Below, piece by piece: positions 6,861-15,297 of a stretch of DNA of 64,000 nt. Origin of the DNA: Anaerosoma tenue (GTDB lineage Bacteria > Actinomycetota > Coriobacteriia > Anaerosomatales > Anaerosomataceae); contig NZ_JALNTY010000001.1 of assembly GCF_023161965.1 (NCBI RefSeq), positions 942,513 to 1,006,512 of the forward strand, in the 5' to 3' direction. How positions within the stretch are numbered: the stretch's first letter is position 1; the number at the start of each line of letters is the position of its first letter. The position numbers and the translations under genes are program-made. Under the pieces are notes generated by a model. The model saw nothing but the letters and a program-made list of their open reading frames with translations, was not told the DNA's origin and did not search any database.

Positions 6861-9800
6861 CTACGACGTACCACTCCCCGCGCTCCGCGTGCGGATCGCC
6901 CATCCGGCGAGCCCCACGCCGGCAAGCACCCCGGCCACCGCGAGCATCCACCACGGGAAGCCGGACTCGTCGTCTGCAGGCTCGTCGGCCTCGGGCTCGT
7001 CGGCGGCAGCCGCCTCATCGGCGTCTTCGGCTTCGGCATCGCCATCATCGGTATCCTCGGCGGGCGCGTCTGTCTCGGTCGCAGTATCGCTCTGGGCGTC
7101 CTCATCGGCGGTCGCGCCAGAATCCTGCTCGTCGGGCGACGTCCCGCCGCTGCTGGTCACCGGAGGGCTGTAGGTGCTCGTGGGCGGCTGCTCATCCGCA
7201 ACCTCGGCCACTGTGATCGTGATCGTTTCGGAGTCCGACGCAGTGCCGTCCGAGACGGTCACGGTGATGCTGTACGTACCCGGCCCCTGCGCCTCGGTGG
7301 GCGTCCAGGTGAAGACGCCCGTGGCGCTGTCGATCGCCGCCCCCGCGGGCGCACCCGCGCCGAGCGAGTAGGTGAGCGTGTTCGCGGGCACGTCCGCATC
7401 GGTCGCGCTCGCTGTGAACGTGAGCTCGTCGAGCTCATCCACGCTCTTATCGCCGATCGCGCCGAGCACGGGCGCCGTGTTGACCTCGGCCACGGTGACC
7501 GTGATGGTCTCGGAGTCGGTCAGCTCCCCGTCTGAGGCGACGACCGTGAAGGCGTGGGCGCCATTCTGGGCCTCAGTGGGCGTCCAGGAGAACACGCCGG
7601 TCGTGCTGTCGATCGAAGCTCCGGCAGGCGCACCGGCGCCGAGCGAGTAGGCGAGCGTGTTCGCGGGCAGGTCGGCGTCGGTGGCGCTGGCCGTGAACGT
7701 CAGCTCGGCGAGCTCATCGACCGACTTGTCGCCGATGGCGTCGAGCACGGGCGCGGCGTTGACCTCGGCCACGGTGACCGTGATGGTCTCGGAGTCGGAC
7801 GCGGTGCCGTCCGAGACGGTCACGGTGATGTCGTAGCTCCCCGGCCCCTGCGCCTCGGTGGGCGTCCAGGTGAAGACGCCGGTCGTGCTGTCGATCGAAG
7901 CTCCCGAAGGCGCACCCGCGCCGAGCGAGTAGGTCAGCGTGTTCGCGGGCAGGTCGGCATCGGTGGCGCTGGCCGTGAACGTGAGCTCGGACAGCTCGTC
8001 GACCGTCTTATCGCCGATGGCGCCAAGCACGGGCGGGGCGTTGACCTCGGCCACGGTGACCGTGATCGTTTCGGAGTCCACGCCGCCCTTGCCGTCGGTG
8101 ACGACCACGGTGATGTCGTAGCTGCCCGACCCCTGCGCCTCGGTGGGCGTCCATGAGAACACGCCGGTCGTGCTGTCGATCGAAGCTCCCGCGGGAGCAC
8201 CGGCGGCGAGCGAGTAGGTCAGCGTGTTCGCGGGCAGATCGGCGTCTGTGGCGGTCGCCGTGAACGTGAGCTCGGCGAGCTCGTCGGCCGTCTTATCGCC
8301 GATGGCGCCAAGCACGGGCGCGGCGTTGACCTCGGCTACTGTGATCGTGATGGTCTCGAACGCAGACGAGACGCCGTCGGTGACGATAACGGTGACCGGG
8401 TAGCTGCCCGGGCCGTGCGCCTCGCTGGGCGTCCAGGTGAAGACACCGTCGGGCGTCATCGCTGCTCCCGCCGGAGCGGGGATGGCGAGCCTGTAGGTGA
8501 GCGCCTGCGCCGGGATGTCGGCGTCGGTGGCGCTCGCTGTGAACGTGAGCTCAGAAAGCTCGTTCACGCTCTTGTCGCCGATCGCACCGAGCACGGGCGC
8601 GCTGTTCACCTCGGCCACCGTGACGGTGATCGCCTCGGAGTCCACGCCGCCCTTGCCGTCGGAGACGGAAACGGTGACCGGATAGCTTCCCGGCCCCTGG
8701 GCCTCGGTGGGCGTCCAGGTGAACACACCGGTGGCGCTGTCGATCGCCGCTCCCACTGGCGCGCTCGCGTCGAGCGAGTAGGCGAGCGTATCGGCAGGCA
8801 CGTCCGCATCGGTGGCGGTCGCCGTGAACGTGAGCTCGGAAAGCTCATCGACCGACTTGTCGCCGATCGGGCCGAGCGCCGGCGGCGCCGCCAGAAGCGT
8901 GGGAGCCGTGAAACGGCTAGGAGCATCCGCACCGAATCCGAGATGGTCCTCGAGGTTGTAGCCCCACAACCAGGCGCTCCCGTCGGTCTTGAGAGCGCCG
9001 GAGTCGTTCACCCCTGCTACCGGGAACGCCCAGTCCGTCCCGATGCCGACCTGCGTGGGCACCAAGCGGTTGTTCAGATCGCCGAGACCGAGATTGCCGG
9101 CGTAGTTGTTTCCCCAAGCCCACAGCGTGCCATCCGTGCGCACAGCGATCACGTGCCGGGAACCGCCTTCCACTCCCGCCCAGTCGCTGTCCGTGTCCAC
9201 CTGTGTAGGCGAGGTGCGATTTGCCGTGTCGCCTTGGCCGAGCTGCCCGGCGGTGTTGTCACCCCAGGCCCAGAGCGTCCCGTCGCTTCGGATGCCCATG
9301 GCGAAACTCTCTCCACTCTGGACCGTGACCCAGTCGGTGTCCGTGCCCACCTGCGTGGGAGAGGTGCGATTGGCTGTGTCACCGAGACCCAGCTGCCCGT
9401 AGTAGTTGTAGCCCCACGCCCACAACGCACCACCGGTCTTGATGGCGTAGCTCGAATAGCCATTGCCAGCCGCCTGCGCCCAGTCGGTGTCGGTGCCCAC
9501 CTGCGTGGGCGAGGTGCGATTGACCGTGTCGCCTTGGCCTAGCTGTCCGAAGGGGTTGTAGCCCCACACCCACAACGTCCCGTCAGCCTTGATCGCGAGC
9601 GAATGATGCCGTCCCACAGTGACTGACACCCAGTCGGTGTCCGTGCCCACCTGCGTGGGAGAGGTGCGATTGGCTGTGTCACCGAGACCCAGCTGCCCAT
9701 AGTTGTTGTAGCCCCACGCCCAAAGCGTGCCATCGTCTTTCAGTGCGAGCGAATGTCCCACGCCGGCATAGCCGCCCGCGGCGACCGAGACCCAGTCGGT

Positions 9801-10112
9801 ATCGGTGCCGGCCTGCACAGGCACCAAGCGGTCGGCTGTGTCGCCGAGGCCAAGCTGTCCGTTGTTGTTGTAGCCCCACACCCAGAGCGTGCCGTCGCTC
9901 CGGATCTGCAGCTTGTGTCCCCCGGAACCCATCGCGAGACTCTGCCCCCCGGGCGCTGCGTGCGCCAACATGGTCGGCGCGACCGCGAGAGCCACTGCCA
10001 GGAGCGTGAGGATGGCGAGGCGCATGAACCCCGCCGGGTACAGGGATCGCGCGGAGCGTTCCCCCTGGAAGCCTGTTCGAGTCCTCGTACCAGTCAGCGA
10101 GCCAGCAGCCAT
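6861..10112 (-). CDS. Exported RCC1-propeller and Ig-repeat surface protein with C-terminal membrane anchor
   Basis: 1083 residues from the ATG at 10112, which has AAGAAGGGAAG upstream. A long basic n-region leads to a signal sequence (MRLAILTLLAVALAVAPTML). Seven RCC1 repeats of about 50 residues follow (WAWGYN.YGQLGLGDTANR), enough for one beta-propeller. Then come six Ig-like (He_PIG-type) repeats of about 90 residues, each beginning near GAIGDKSVDEL and ending ETITVTVAEVN. An acidic Asp/Glu/Ala linker, one membrane helix (WWMLAVAGVLAGVGLAGW) and a short basic tail close the protein. This suggests a cell-surface protein for binding or adhesion. The repeated DNA makes the locus prone to recombination. 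Single-gene unit. Confidence 0.9.
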   Translation of the reverse strand: MAAGSLTGTRTRTGFQGERSARSLYPAGFMRLAILTLLAVALAVAPTMLAHAAPGGQSLAMGSGGHKLQIRSDGTLWVWGYNNNGQLGLGDTADRLVPVQAGTDTDWVSVAAGGYAGVGHSLALKDDGTLWAWGYNNYGQLGLGDTANRTSPTQVGTDTDWVSVTVGRHHSLAIKADGTLWVWGYNPFGQLGQGDTVNRTSPTQVGTDTDWAQAAGNGYSSYAIKTGGALWAWGYNYYGQLGLGDTANRTSPTQVGTDTDWVTVQSGESFAMGIRSDGTLWAWGDNTAGQLGQGDTANRTSPTQVDTDSDWAGVEGGSRHVIAVRTDGTLWAWGNNYAGNLGLGDLNNRLVPTQVGIGTDWAFPVAGVNDSGALKTDGSAWLWGYNLEDHLGFGADAPSRFTAPTLLAAPPALGPIGDKSVDELSELTFTATATDADVPADTLAYSLDASAPVGAAIDSATGVFTWTPTEAQGPGSYPVTVSVSDGKGGVDSEAITVTVAEVNSAPVLGAIGDKSVNELSELTFTASATDADIPAQALTYRLAIPAPAGAAMTPDGVFTWTPSEAHGPGSYPVTVIVTDGVSSAFETITITVAEVNAAPVLGAIGDKTADELAELTFTATATDADLPANTLTYSLAAGAPAGASIDSTTGVFSWTPTEAQGSGSYDITVVVTDGKGGVDSETITVTVAEVNAPPVLGAIGDKTVDELSELTFTASATDADLPANTLTYSLGAGAPSGASIDSTTGVFTWTPTEAQGPGSYDITVTVSDGTASDSETITVTVAEVNAAPVLDAIGDKSVDELAELTFTASATDADLPANTLAYSLGAGAPAGASIDSTTGVFSWTPTEAQNGAHAFTVVASDGELTDSETITVTVAEVNTAPVLGAIGDKSVDELDELTFTASATDADVPANTLTYSLGAGAPAGAAIDSATGVFTWTPTEAQGPGTYSITVTVSDGTASDSETITITVAEVADEQPPTSTYSPPVTSSGGTSPDEQDSGATADEDAQSDTATETDAPAEDTDDGDAEAEDADEAAAADEPEADEPADDESGFPWWMLAVAGVLAGVGLAGWAIRTRSAGSGTS

Positions 10113-10186
10113 TGAACTTCCCTTCTTGTGCAGGAGGCCTGTCAACCGGCGGATCTCCCCCACCACAGACGATCTCTTCCCGAGAG

Positions 10187-10212
10187 TGACAGAGCGCCTC
10201 GCGTCTGTCACG
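10187..10212. repeat. Hairpin in the leader of the RCC1/Ig gene
   Basis: GTGACAGA and TCTGTCAC form a perfect 8-bp inverted repeat around a 10-base GC-rich centre. It lies 75-100 bases upstream of the RCC1 gene start and may be a protein site or an RNA hairpin. Confidence 0.5.
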
Positions 10213-10328
10213 CCGGCTGCGCCCAGCACGCCCGCCACGCTTGCCGTGCACCCCGCTCCGTGCGTCAGCCCCACCCCCCGCCTTGGGTACATCCCTTCTG
10301 TACGCCGCTCTCACGAGGGGGACTCGCG

Positions 10329-10637
10329 ATGGGATGCTGTCTGGGTGCCGTTCTGCTTGCGGGCGCGCCGCGCCTGGCACTGGTGCTGTGGTGGTTCTTC
10401 GACCCGGCGCGCGTGGAATCCACGTTCAGCTGGACCGTCGCTCTCGGCAGCTGGACGGTGCCCGCGTGGCTCTGGGCCGTGCTCGGCTTCGTGTTCTTCC
10501 CATGGGTCGCGGTGGCGCTCGTGTTCACCTCGCCCGGCGGGATCGTCGGGTTCGACTGGGCGATCATCGTCATCGCCCTGCTGTTCGACCTCGGCGCATT
10601 CGGCAGCGGACGGGAAGCGCAGCGCCGACGGACGTGA
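10329..10637 (+). CDS. Small membrane protein, unknown
   Basis: 102 residues from the ATG at 10329, with GAGGGGG ten bases upstream; longer in-frame starts would run into the leader of the divergent gene. Three hydrophobic stretches are visible: LGAVLLAGAPRLALVLWWFF, TVPAWLWAVLGFVFFPWVAVALVF and WAIIVIALLFDLGAFG. The C-terminus is charged (SGREAQRRRT). No family is recognised. It is convergent with the DUF3221-like lipoprotein and divergent from the RCC1 gene. Confidence 0.65.
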   Translation: MGCCLGAVLLAGAPRLALVLWWFFDPARVESTFSWTVALGSWTVPAWLWAVLGFVFFPWVAVALVFTSPGGIVGFDWAIIVIALLFDLGAFGSGREAQRRRT

Positions 10638-10646
10638 CCGCGTCCC

Positions 10647-11069
10647 CTACTGCAGCCCCGGCGGTTCTGGAAGCTCGCCGCTGTAGCTGCCGAGGATGAC
10701 GACGGCGCCGGCCGTGGCCTGCACCGGGTAGGACTCGGCCACCGGCCCCTCGAACCACGCCTCCACCACCGTGCCCACCGCGATGTCGTCGACTGCTGCG
10801 TCGGTCACCGATCCGTCCGCCGCACGAGTGAGGATCTCCGTGGCGGCGTTCGCGGTCACCTGCGCGGCGTCGTAATCTTCCTGCGCGCCGACGGCGTCGT
10901 CGTTCATCCACACCACCCGGAACGACGCCCCGTCACCTGCATCCGAGACCGACGTCACCACGCCCCGGATATCCGGCTCGGTGCTCGGCGGCTCGGGCGC
11001 GCTCGTTGCGCACCCCGCAAGCGCCAGACCAGCCGCTACCGCCACGATGACCCACCCGATGCGCTTCAT
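10647..11069 (-). CDS. Small lipoprotein, DUF3221-like
   Basis: 140 residues from the ATG at 11069 (GGAGGGTG upstream). A signal peptide ends in the lipobox LALAGC, so the protein is anchored outside the membrane. The mature part begins with a Pro/Ser/Glu-rich stretch and then has an all-beta pattern (DIRGVVTSVSDAGDGASFRVVW, ATEILTRAADG, VGTVVEAWFEGPVAESYPVQATAGAVVI) like the DUF3221/YobA-type OB-fold lipoproteins. Function unknown. Single gene. Confidence 0.7.
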   Translation of the reverse strand: MKRIGWVIVAVAAGLALAGCATSAPEPPSTEPDIRGVVTSVSDAGDGASFRVVWMNDDAVGAQEDYDAAQVTANAATEILTRAADGSVTDAAVDDIAVGTVVEAWFEGPVAESYPVQATAGAVVILGSYSGELPEPPGLQ

Positions 11070-11151
11070 GTCACCCTCCACGATCTCGCATACAGTGCCA
11101 CCCGTATGACGTTACCCACGGCGCACGGGTTCGGATGGCACTCCCTGGTCA

Positions 11152-11193
11152 GACTCCGGTGACATCCCGTTAAGCGCCTTGTGTGAGACTCGG
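11152..11193 (+). repeat. 42-bp intergenic repeat, copy 2
   Basis: Matches 5556-5597 at 36 of 42 positions. It lies 27 bases before the likely -35 box of the toxin-antitoxin operon, the same arrangement as copy 1 upstream of the NYN gene. Confidence 0.7.
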
Positions 11194-11220
11194 GTCGTCC
11201 TGCACGAGTCTTCGGAGGTG

Positions 11221-11249
11221 TTAGAATTCAGACAGTTACCTGATATATC
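11221..11249 (+). promoter_or_regulatory. Promoter of the Phd/ParE operon
   Basis: TTAGAA (11221-11226), 17 bases, then TATATC (11244-11249). It is AT-rich against the GC-rich surroundings, as expected for an autoregulated antitoxin promoter. Confidence 0.4.
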
Positions 11250-11277
11250 CCACGCCATCCGCGCAGGGAGGCCTCAC

Positions 11278-11550
11278 GTGCTCATCAAGCCGTCCACCGC
11301 CATCCGCCAGGACTACACCGGGCTGGCCGAGCTCTGCCACTCGATCGACGAGCCGGTGGTCCTCACCCGCAACGGCGAGGCCGACCTCGTGGTGATGAGC
11401 TACGAAGCGTACAGGCGCGCCGAGGCCCGCGTGAAGCTACAGGCGCGGCTCATCGCGGCGGACCGCCAGGCCGGGGACCCCACGGCGCTGCTCGACGCTA
11501 CGTCAGTGTTCGACCGCATCCGGGCGAGGATCGATGATGCCGAGGCGTAG
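11278..11550 (+). CDS. Phd/YefM-family antitoxin
   Basis: 90 residues from the GTG at 11278, with GGGAGG nearby. IKPSTAIRQDYTGLAELCHS, EPVVLTRNGEADLVVMSYEAYRR is the Phd/YefM fold, in which the N-terminal part binds the operon promoter. The C-terminal tail after residue 60 is the expected toxin-binding segment. The stop overlaps the start of the toxin gene by 17 bases, the usual coupling of type II pairs. Confidence 0.9.
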   Translation: MLIKPSTAIRQDYTGLAELCHSIDEPVVLTRNGEADLVVMSYEAYRRAEARVKLQARLIAADRQAGDPTALLDATSVFDRIRARIDDAEA

Positions 11551-11857
11551 CCTGCGGGTCGTGCTCACCCGCGCGGCAGCAGACGATCTCGACGAGGCGT
11601 TCGCCTACGTCGCGGAGCGCAACCGCCAGGCGGCGCTCGACACGCTCACCCGCGTCGAGACGGCAGTCCGCACGCTCGGCGAGTTCCCCGACATGGGCGC
11701 GCCACTCTCCTCCGAGGAGTACGGGCTCCTGCCAGCGGGCATCCGCTTCGTGGTCGTGGAGCCGTACGCGATCTTCTACCGCGCGTCGGCCGATACCGTG
11801 ACAGTCCTCCGTATCCTGCACCTTCGGCGCGACTTCCTCGGCGAGATGCTCGGGTAG
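11534..11857 (+). CDS. ParE/RelE-family toxin
   Basis: 107 residues. VVLTRAAADDLDEAFAYVAERNRQAALDTLTRVE, LGEFPDMGAPLS, GIRFVVVEPYAIFYRASADTVTVLRILHLRRDF follows the ParE/RelE superfamily from helix 1 through the final beta strands; the C-terminal HLRRDF is typical. ParE members poison gyrase and RelE members cut ribosome-bound mRNA; sequence alone does not decide between them. It overlaps the Phd-like antitoxin. Confidence 0.9.
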   Translation: MMPRRSLRVVLTRAAADDLDEAFAYVAERNRQAALDTLTRVETAVRTLGEFPDMGAPLSSEEYGLLPAGIRFVVVEPYAIFYRASADTVTVLRILHLRRDFLGEMLG

Positions 11858-11874
11858 CGCCGCGACAGCGCCCC

Positions 11875-13578
11875 CTACCGCACCACGCCGTCCACGGTGG
11901 CCTTCACGGCGCAGCTCACCGCGCTGTCGCCGCCGAGGTAGCGAAGCGACCGCACCTCGGCGCAGTCCGCCGCCAGCCGCGCACGCACCGCATCGGCAAG
12001 CTTCGTGCCCTGCGTGAGCAGCAGCACCGAGCGGCTGCGGCCCTGCAGCACGCCGCCCGCCAACGCGTCGGGGAAGTCGGTGCCCACGGCGATCGCGGCG
12101 CCCTCCCACTGGAGCCCCTCGGCCACCGCCCTGTCGGCGATTTTCGCGGCGGTCTCATAGCGGTCGGCGCCGGCGATACGCTCCACAGCAGCGCCACCGA
12201 GCCACGCCTCGAGCGCGCTCTCCACCGGCGCGCCCACAACACCGGTGCCGCCCAGCACCACCGCCTGCGACACGCGCATCTCCTCCATCGCGCGCGCCGT
12301 GGAGTCCGCGAGGCCGTCCGGAGGCGTGAGCACGAGCAGCCATCCCTCGGCCGCCGAGAGCGGCGATGCGGCAAGCGCATCCGGGAAGCTCGCGCCGGTG
12401 GCCACGAAGCACTGCCCGCCGTACCCGTCGCCGAGCGCCGCACGCGCGGCGCGCGCCACGAACACGGAGGTCTCGTACCGGTCCGCCCCGCCGATGCGGG
12501 TCACCGAACCCGGGCCCAGCTCGGCCACAAGCGCCTGCTCCACCGCGGTCGACACGGCTCCGGCGCCGCCGAGGATCACCACGCTGCGCGCCCGCAGTCG
12601 GCGGATCTCGGCCAGCGTCTCTCCCGGAAGCGAAGCAGTGCGGGTGAGCAGGATAGGCGCGTCCTTGGCGCCCGCGAGCGCGGCCCCGCCGAGCGCGTCG
12701 GGCCAGTTCTCGCCGGTCACCAGCACCACTGTCTCCGCCGAGTCGAACGCCGCCGCGCTCATCCTGGCCGCGGTCTCGTAGCGGTTGGAGCCTGCGATGG
12801 TGGTGAAGGCCACGGACGGATCCGCGGCGTCGAAGTCGATCGTGAAGGTCACGCTCCTTGTGGCGGTGTTGCCCGCGCGGTCGGTCGCCGTGATCGTGAG
12901 CGTGTGCTCGCCCTCGGCGGAGATCGTGGAGCACGACGCGAACGCGCTGCCATCGAGGGTGGCGTTCACGGCGGCGAGCGAGGCGTCGGAGGCGGTGAAT
13001 GCAGGCGTTATCGGACCCGCGTAGGTGGCGCCGTCGGCCACGCACGCAAGCGTGATCACGGGCGGCGTGGTGTCGGCGGGCAGGTCGTGGAAGTGGATGA
13101 AGCCGCTCACGGACGACGCGGTGATCGTGCGCCTCGTGTAGCCGCGGTCCACGCTGTAGTTGTAGTCCTCAACGACGATCGTGCCGTTGGCGTTCACGGC
13201 CTCCACGTACGCCACATGGCCGCTGGAACTCACGGTTCCGGCCGCCCACCAGGCTATCGCCCCCACCTCGGGAGTGCGGTCCACGGTGATGCCGAGGTTT
13301 CGCGCGTTATTCGCCCAGTTCCCGGCATCGCCCCACCGGCCGCCGTCCATGAAGTTGGTGAAGCTGCCCTCGCCCGCGTTCTGGTTCATCCGCCACGCCA
13401 CGAACGACGTGCAGTAGCCCTTGTAGAAGCCCCACGGATCAGTACCTGTCTGGCCCTTGAACGGGTAGTCGTCAACGGCCATCGCGGCGGACGGCGCCAT
13501 GATGAGCGCGGCTGTGATGAGGAGCGCTATGCCGAGGCGTGCCCGGGGCGAACGAGACAGTCCTGGAATGCCGATCAC
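11875..13578 (-). CDS. Secreted CHAP-domain peptidoglycan hydrolase with three cell-wall-binding (CWB2) repeats
   Basis: 567 residues from the GTG at 13578; longer starts lie upstream of the promoter at 13608-13635. A signal peptide (LGIALLITAALIMAPSAAMA) is followed by a CHAP domain with the catalytic Cys in YKGYCTSFVAWR and His in SGHVAYVEAVN. A short Ig-like bacterial domain (RAGNTATRSVTFTI) follows. The C-terminus has three CWB2 repeats, each opening with I.G..RYETA. CWB2 repeats bind anionic wall polymers in S-layer-type proteins. The likely role is wall remodelling at the cell surface. Confidence 0.9.
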   Translation of the reverse strand: MIGIPGLSRSPRARLGIALLITAALIMAPSAAMAVDDYPFKGQTGTDPWGFYKGYCTSFVAWRMNQNAGEGSFTNFMDGGRWGDAGNWANNARNLGITVDRTPEVGAIAWWAAGTVSSSGHVAYVEAVNANGTIVVEDYNYSVDRGYTRRTITASSVSGFIHFHDLPADTTPPVITLACVADGATYAGPITPAFTASDASLAAVNATLDGSAFASCSTISAEGEHTLTITATDRAGNTATRSVTFTIDFDAADPSVAFTTIAGSNRYETAARMSAAAFDSAETVVLVTGENWPDALGGAALAGAKDAPILLTRTASLPGETLAEIRRLRARSVVILGGAGAVSTAVEQALVAELGPGSVTRIGGADRYETSVFVARAARAALGDGYGGQCFVATGASFPDALAASPLSAAEGWLLVLTPPDGLADSTARAMEEMRVSQAVVLGGTGVVGAPVESALEAWLGGAAVERIAGADRYETAAKIADRAVAEGLQWEGAAIAVGTDFPDALAGGVLQGRSRSVLLLTQGTKLADAVRARLAADCAEVRSLRYLGGDSAVSCAVKATVDGVVR

Positions 13579-13607
13579 CGTCCTCGGCGAGCGTGCAGTA
13601 CCAGGCC

Positions 13608-13635
13608 ATTGTAGGGAACCGGACGGCCCGTGCAA
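13608..13635 (-). promoter_or_regulatory. Promoter of the CHAP/CWB2 gene
   Basis: On the minus strand TTGCAC (13630-13635) and TACAAT (13608-13613) are 16 bases apart. The transcript would carry a leader of only about 25 bases before the GTG at 13578. Confidence 0.6.
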
Positions 13636-13768
13636 CACCGCCGAACGGACTGTCACCCAGACGTGTCAAAGGGGGCGGCTGCGCCTTGCCGGACTTCCCC
13701 GCAGACACATCCGCCCAGGCATAGTACGATTCCGGCACGGCCCGTATCCGGGGGCAAGGGAGGCGATC

Positions 13769-14581
13769 ATGAAGGCAAACGGCACAACCATCGCGATCAC
13801 CGGCGGCGGCAACGGCATCGGCAGGGAGCTCACGCTGCAGCTCCTCGACAAGGGAGCGCGCATCGCGGCGCTCGACATCAGCGAAGAGGGGCTGGCCGAG
13901 ACAGCGAGACTCGCCGGCGCCAACGCCGATCGCCTCACCACGCACGTGGCCAACATCACCGATCGCGCCGCGGTGGAAGCGCTCCCTGCGGCGATCATCG
14001 AGGCGCACGGACAGGTCGACGGCCTCATGAACGTAGCCGGCATCATCCAGCCGTTCGTGAAGGTGAACGAGCTCGAGTACTCGGCCATAGAGCGCGTGAT
14101 AAACGTGAACTTCTGGGGCACGATGCACACCATCAAGGCGTTCCTGCCGCATCTGCTCGAGCGCCCCTCGGCACACATCGTGAACGTGTCGAGCATGGGC
14201 GGCTTCCTGCCGGTGCCCGGCCAGTCGGTCTACGGCGCGTCCAAGGCGGCCGTGAAGCTGCTCACCGAAGCGCTCCACTCCGAGCTCACCGACACGCCCG
14301 TGCGCGTGACCGTGATCTTCCCGGGCGCCATCGGCACCGACATCTCCAAGAACTCCGGAATCGACGCCCCCACCGCCGCGGAAGCGGCCGAGGGCGGCAA
14401 GCAGGAGTTCAAGACCACCTCCCCGCAGGATGCCGCGCGCATGATCATCGAGGCGATGGAGGCCGACAAGTTCCGCGCCACCATCGGCAAGGACGCCGCG
14501 ATGATGGACAAGCTCTCGCGCCTGATGCCCGAGCGCGCGGCCGCCATCATCTACAAGCAGATGAAGAGCCTGCTGGGGTAG
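13769..14581 (+). CDS. Short-chain dehydrogenase/reductase (SDR)
   Basis: 270 residues from the ATG at 13769 (GGGAGG upstream). TIAITGGGNGIGREL is the TGxxxGxG nucleotide-binding loop, and ALDISEEGL ends the second strand with an acidic residue, favouring NAD. NVAGI, the catalytic Ser in VNVSSMGG, and YGASKAAVK (YxxxK) complete the classical SDR set. PGAIGTDISKN follows. The substrate cannot be told from sequence. It converges on AOR operon 1 and shares a hairpin with its 3' end. Confidence 0.9.
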   Translation: MKANGTTIAITGGGNGIGRELTLQLLDKGARIAALDISEEGLAETARLAGANADRLTTHVANITDRAAVEALPAAIIEAHGQVDGLMNVAGIIQPFVKVNELEYSAIERVINVNFWGTMHTIKAFLPHLLERPSAHIVNVSSMGGFLPVPGQSVYGASKAAVKLLTEALHSELTDTPVRVTVIFPGAIGTDISKNSGIDAPTAAEAAEGGKQEFKTTSPQDAARMIIEAMEADKFRATIGKDAAMMDKLSRLMPERAAAIIYKQMKSLLG

Positions 14582-14598
14582 AGAAGCCCGCGAACTGC

Positions 14599-14630
14599 GA
14601 TGGCCGGGCGCATCGCTGCGCCCGGCCATC
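14599..14630. terminator. Bidirectional terminator hairpin between the SDR gene and AOR operon 1
   Basis: A perfect 13-bp stem (GATGGCCGGGCGC with GCGCCCGGCCATC) and 6-base loop, 18 bases after the SDR stop. It lacks a clear T-run. On the minus strand it is the hairpin at the end of the AOR operon 1 3' element. Confidence 0.6.
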
Positions 14631-14735
14631 GAGGGTACCTACGCGGCCCCCGCAGGGGTAAGGGGGTGTTCCGCCGTCTCCCAAGGAGGTGTACCTGCGC
14701 GCCGGCATGCGCGCTGGTGCTGGTTGAGACGACGG
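14599..14735 (-). ncRNA. Conserved 3' RNA-like element, copy 1 (downstream of AOR operon 1)
   Basis: Read on the minus strand, ATGCCGG (14702-14708) is followed after 35 bases by CCCCCTTACC (14657-14666), then after exactly 26 bases by a GC hairpin (14599-14630). The same blocks and the same 26-base gap occur at 26126-26253 and 58918-59046. GGTAC/GTACC can form an outer stem enclosing a small CUCC/GGAG hairpin and a stem carrying the C-rich loop. The element begins about 20 bases after the cytochrome c gene stop. Its function and true strand are not established. Confidence 0.55.
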
Positions 14736-14755
14736 GCGGTCGGCCGCGGCTGACC

Positions 14756-15280
14756 CTACTGCTCGAGGAAGTCCAGGATCGCCTCCTGCTCCTCGCTGGT
14801 GAGTTCCAGTCCGTGCGACTCCTGCATGCGGCTCACGACATCGAGCCACGACGTGCCGTTCTCTGCCTGGTACACCTTCTCCAGGGAGTGGCAGTCGGTG
14901 CACTTCTCGGCGATCAGGGTCTCGGCCTCCGAGGGTTCGCGGGATGCGAGGTACTGCACCACGGCGTTCGCCTCATCATCGGTAAGCACCACCTGATGGC
15001 TCTCCTCCATCCGCTGGACCACCATGTCCCAGTCCAGCCCTTCTTGCGGACCGCCCACGAACGCGGCGGTGAAGGCCATCTCGCTGTGGCACTCGAGGCA
15101 GACGCTGTCCGCCACTTGTTCGCCCTCCGCTACGACATCGTCTTCAGACGTGGCGGGCGACTCCGTTGCGTCCTGGCCGCCGTCAGCAGGCTCCTCGGCA
15201 GGGGCGGAACACCCGCCCATCGCAAGCAGTCCCACGATCAGCACGGCCACCAGGACCACGATCATGCTGCGTGTCTTCAT
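14756..15280 (-). CDS. Diheme c-type cytochrome lipoprotein of AOR operon 1
   Basis: 174 residues from the ATG at 15280 (an in-frame ATG at 15298 overlaps the previous stop). A signal peptide ends at the lipobox LLAMGGC, placing the protein outside the membrane. Two heme-binding motifs, CLECH and CTDCH, each precede a helix with the paired pattern W..VV.RM.ESH...LT..E....+.YL, so the protein is an internal duplication with one heme per half. The usual His/Met or His/His ligands cannot be fixed. As last gene of AOR operon 1 it is the likely electron partner. A paralogue ends operon 3. Confidence 0.85.
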   Translation of the reverse strand: MKTRSMIVVLVAVLIVGLLAMGGCSAPAEEPADGGQDATESPATSEDDVVAEGEQVADSVCLECHSEMAFTAAFVGGPQEGLDWDMVVQRMEESHQVVLTDDEANAVVQYLASREPSEAETLIAEKCTDCHSLEKVYQAENGTSWLDVVSRMQESHGLELTSEEQEAILDFLEQ

Positions 15281-15297
15281 CACATCGGTTCCTCTCA

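Noticed and set aside
9889..10686. Overlapping plus-strand frames running into the small membrane-protein gene
   Set aside because: Their codon use and composition are unlike real genes here; only the frame from 10329 has a ribosome site and plausible membrane helices.
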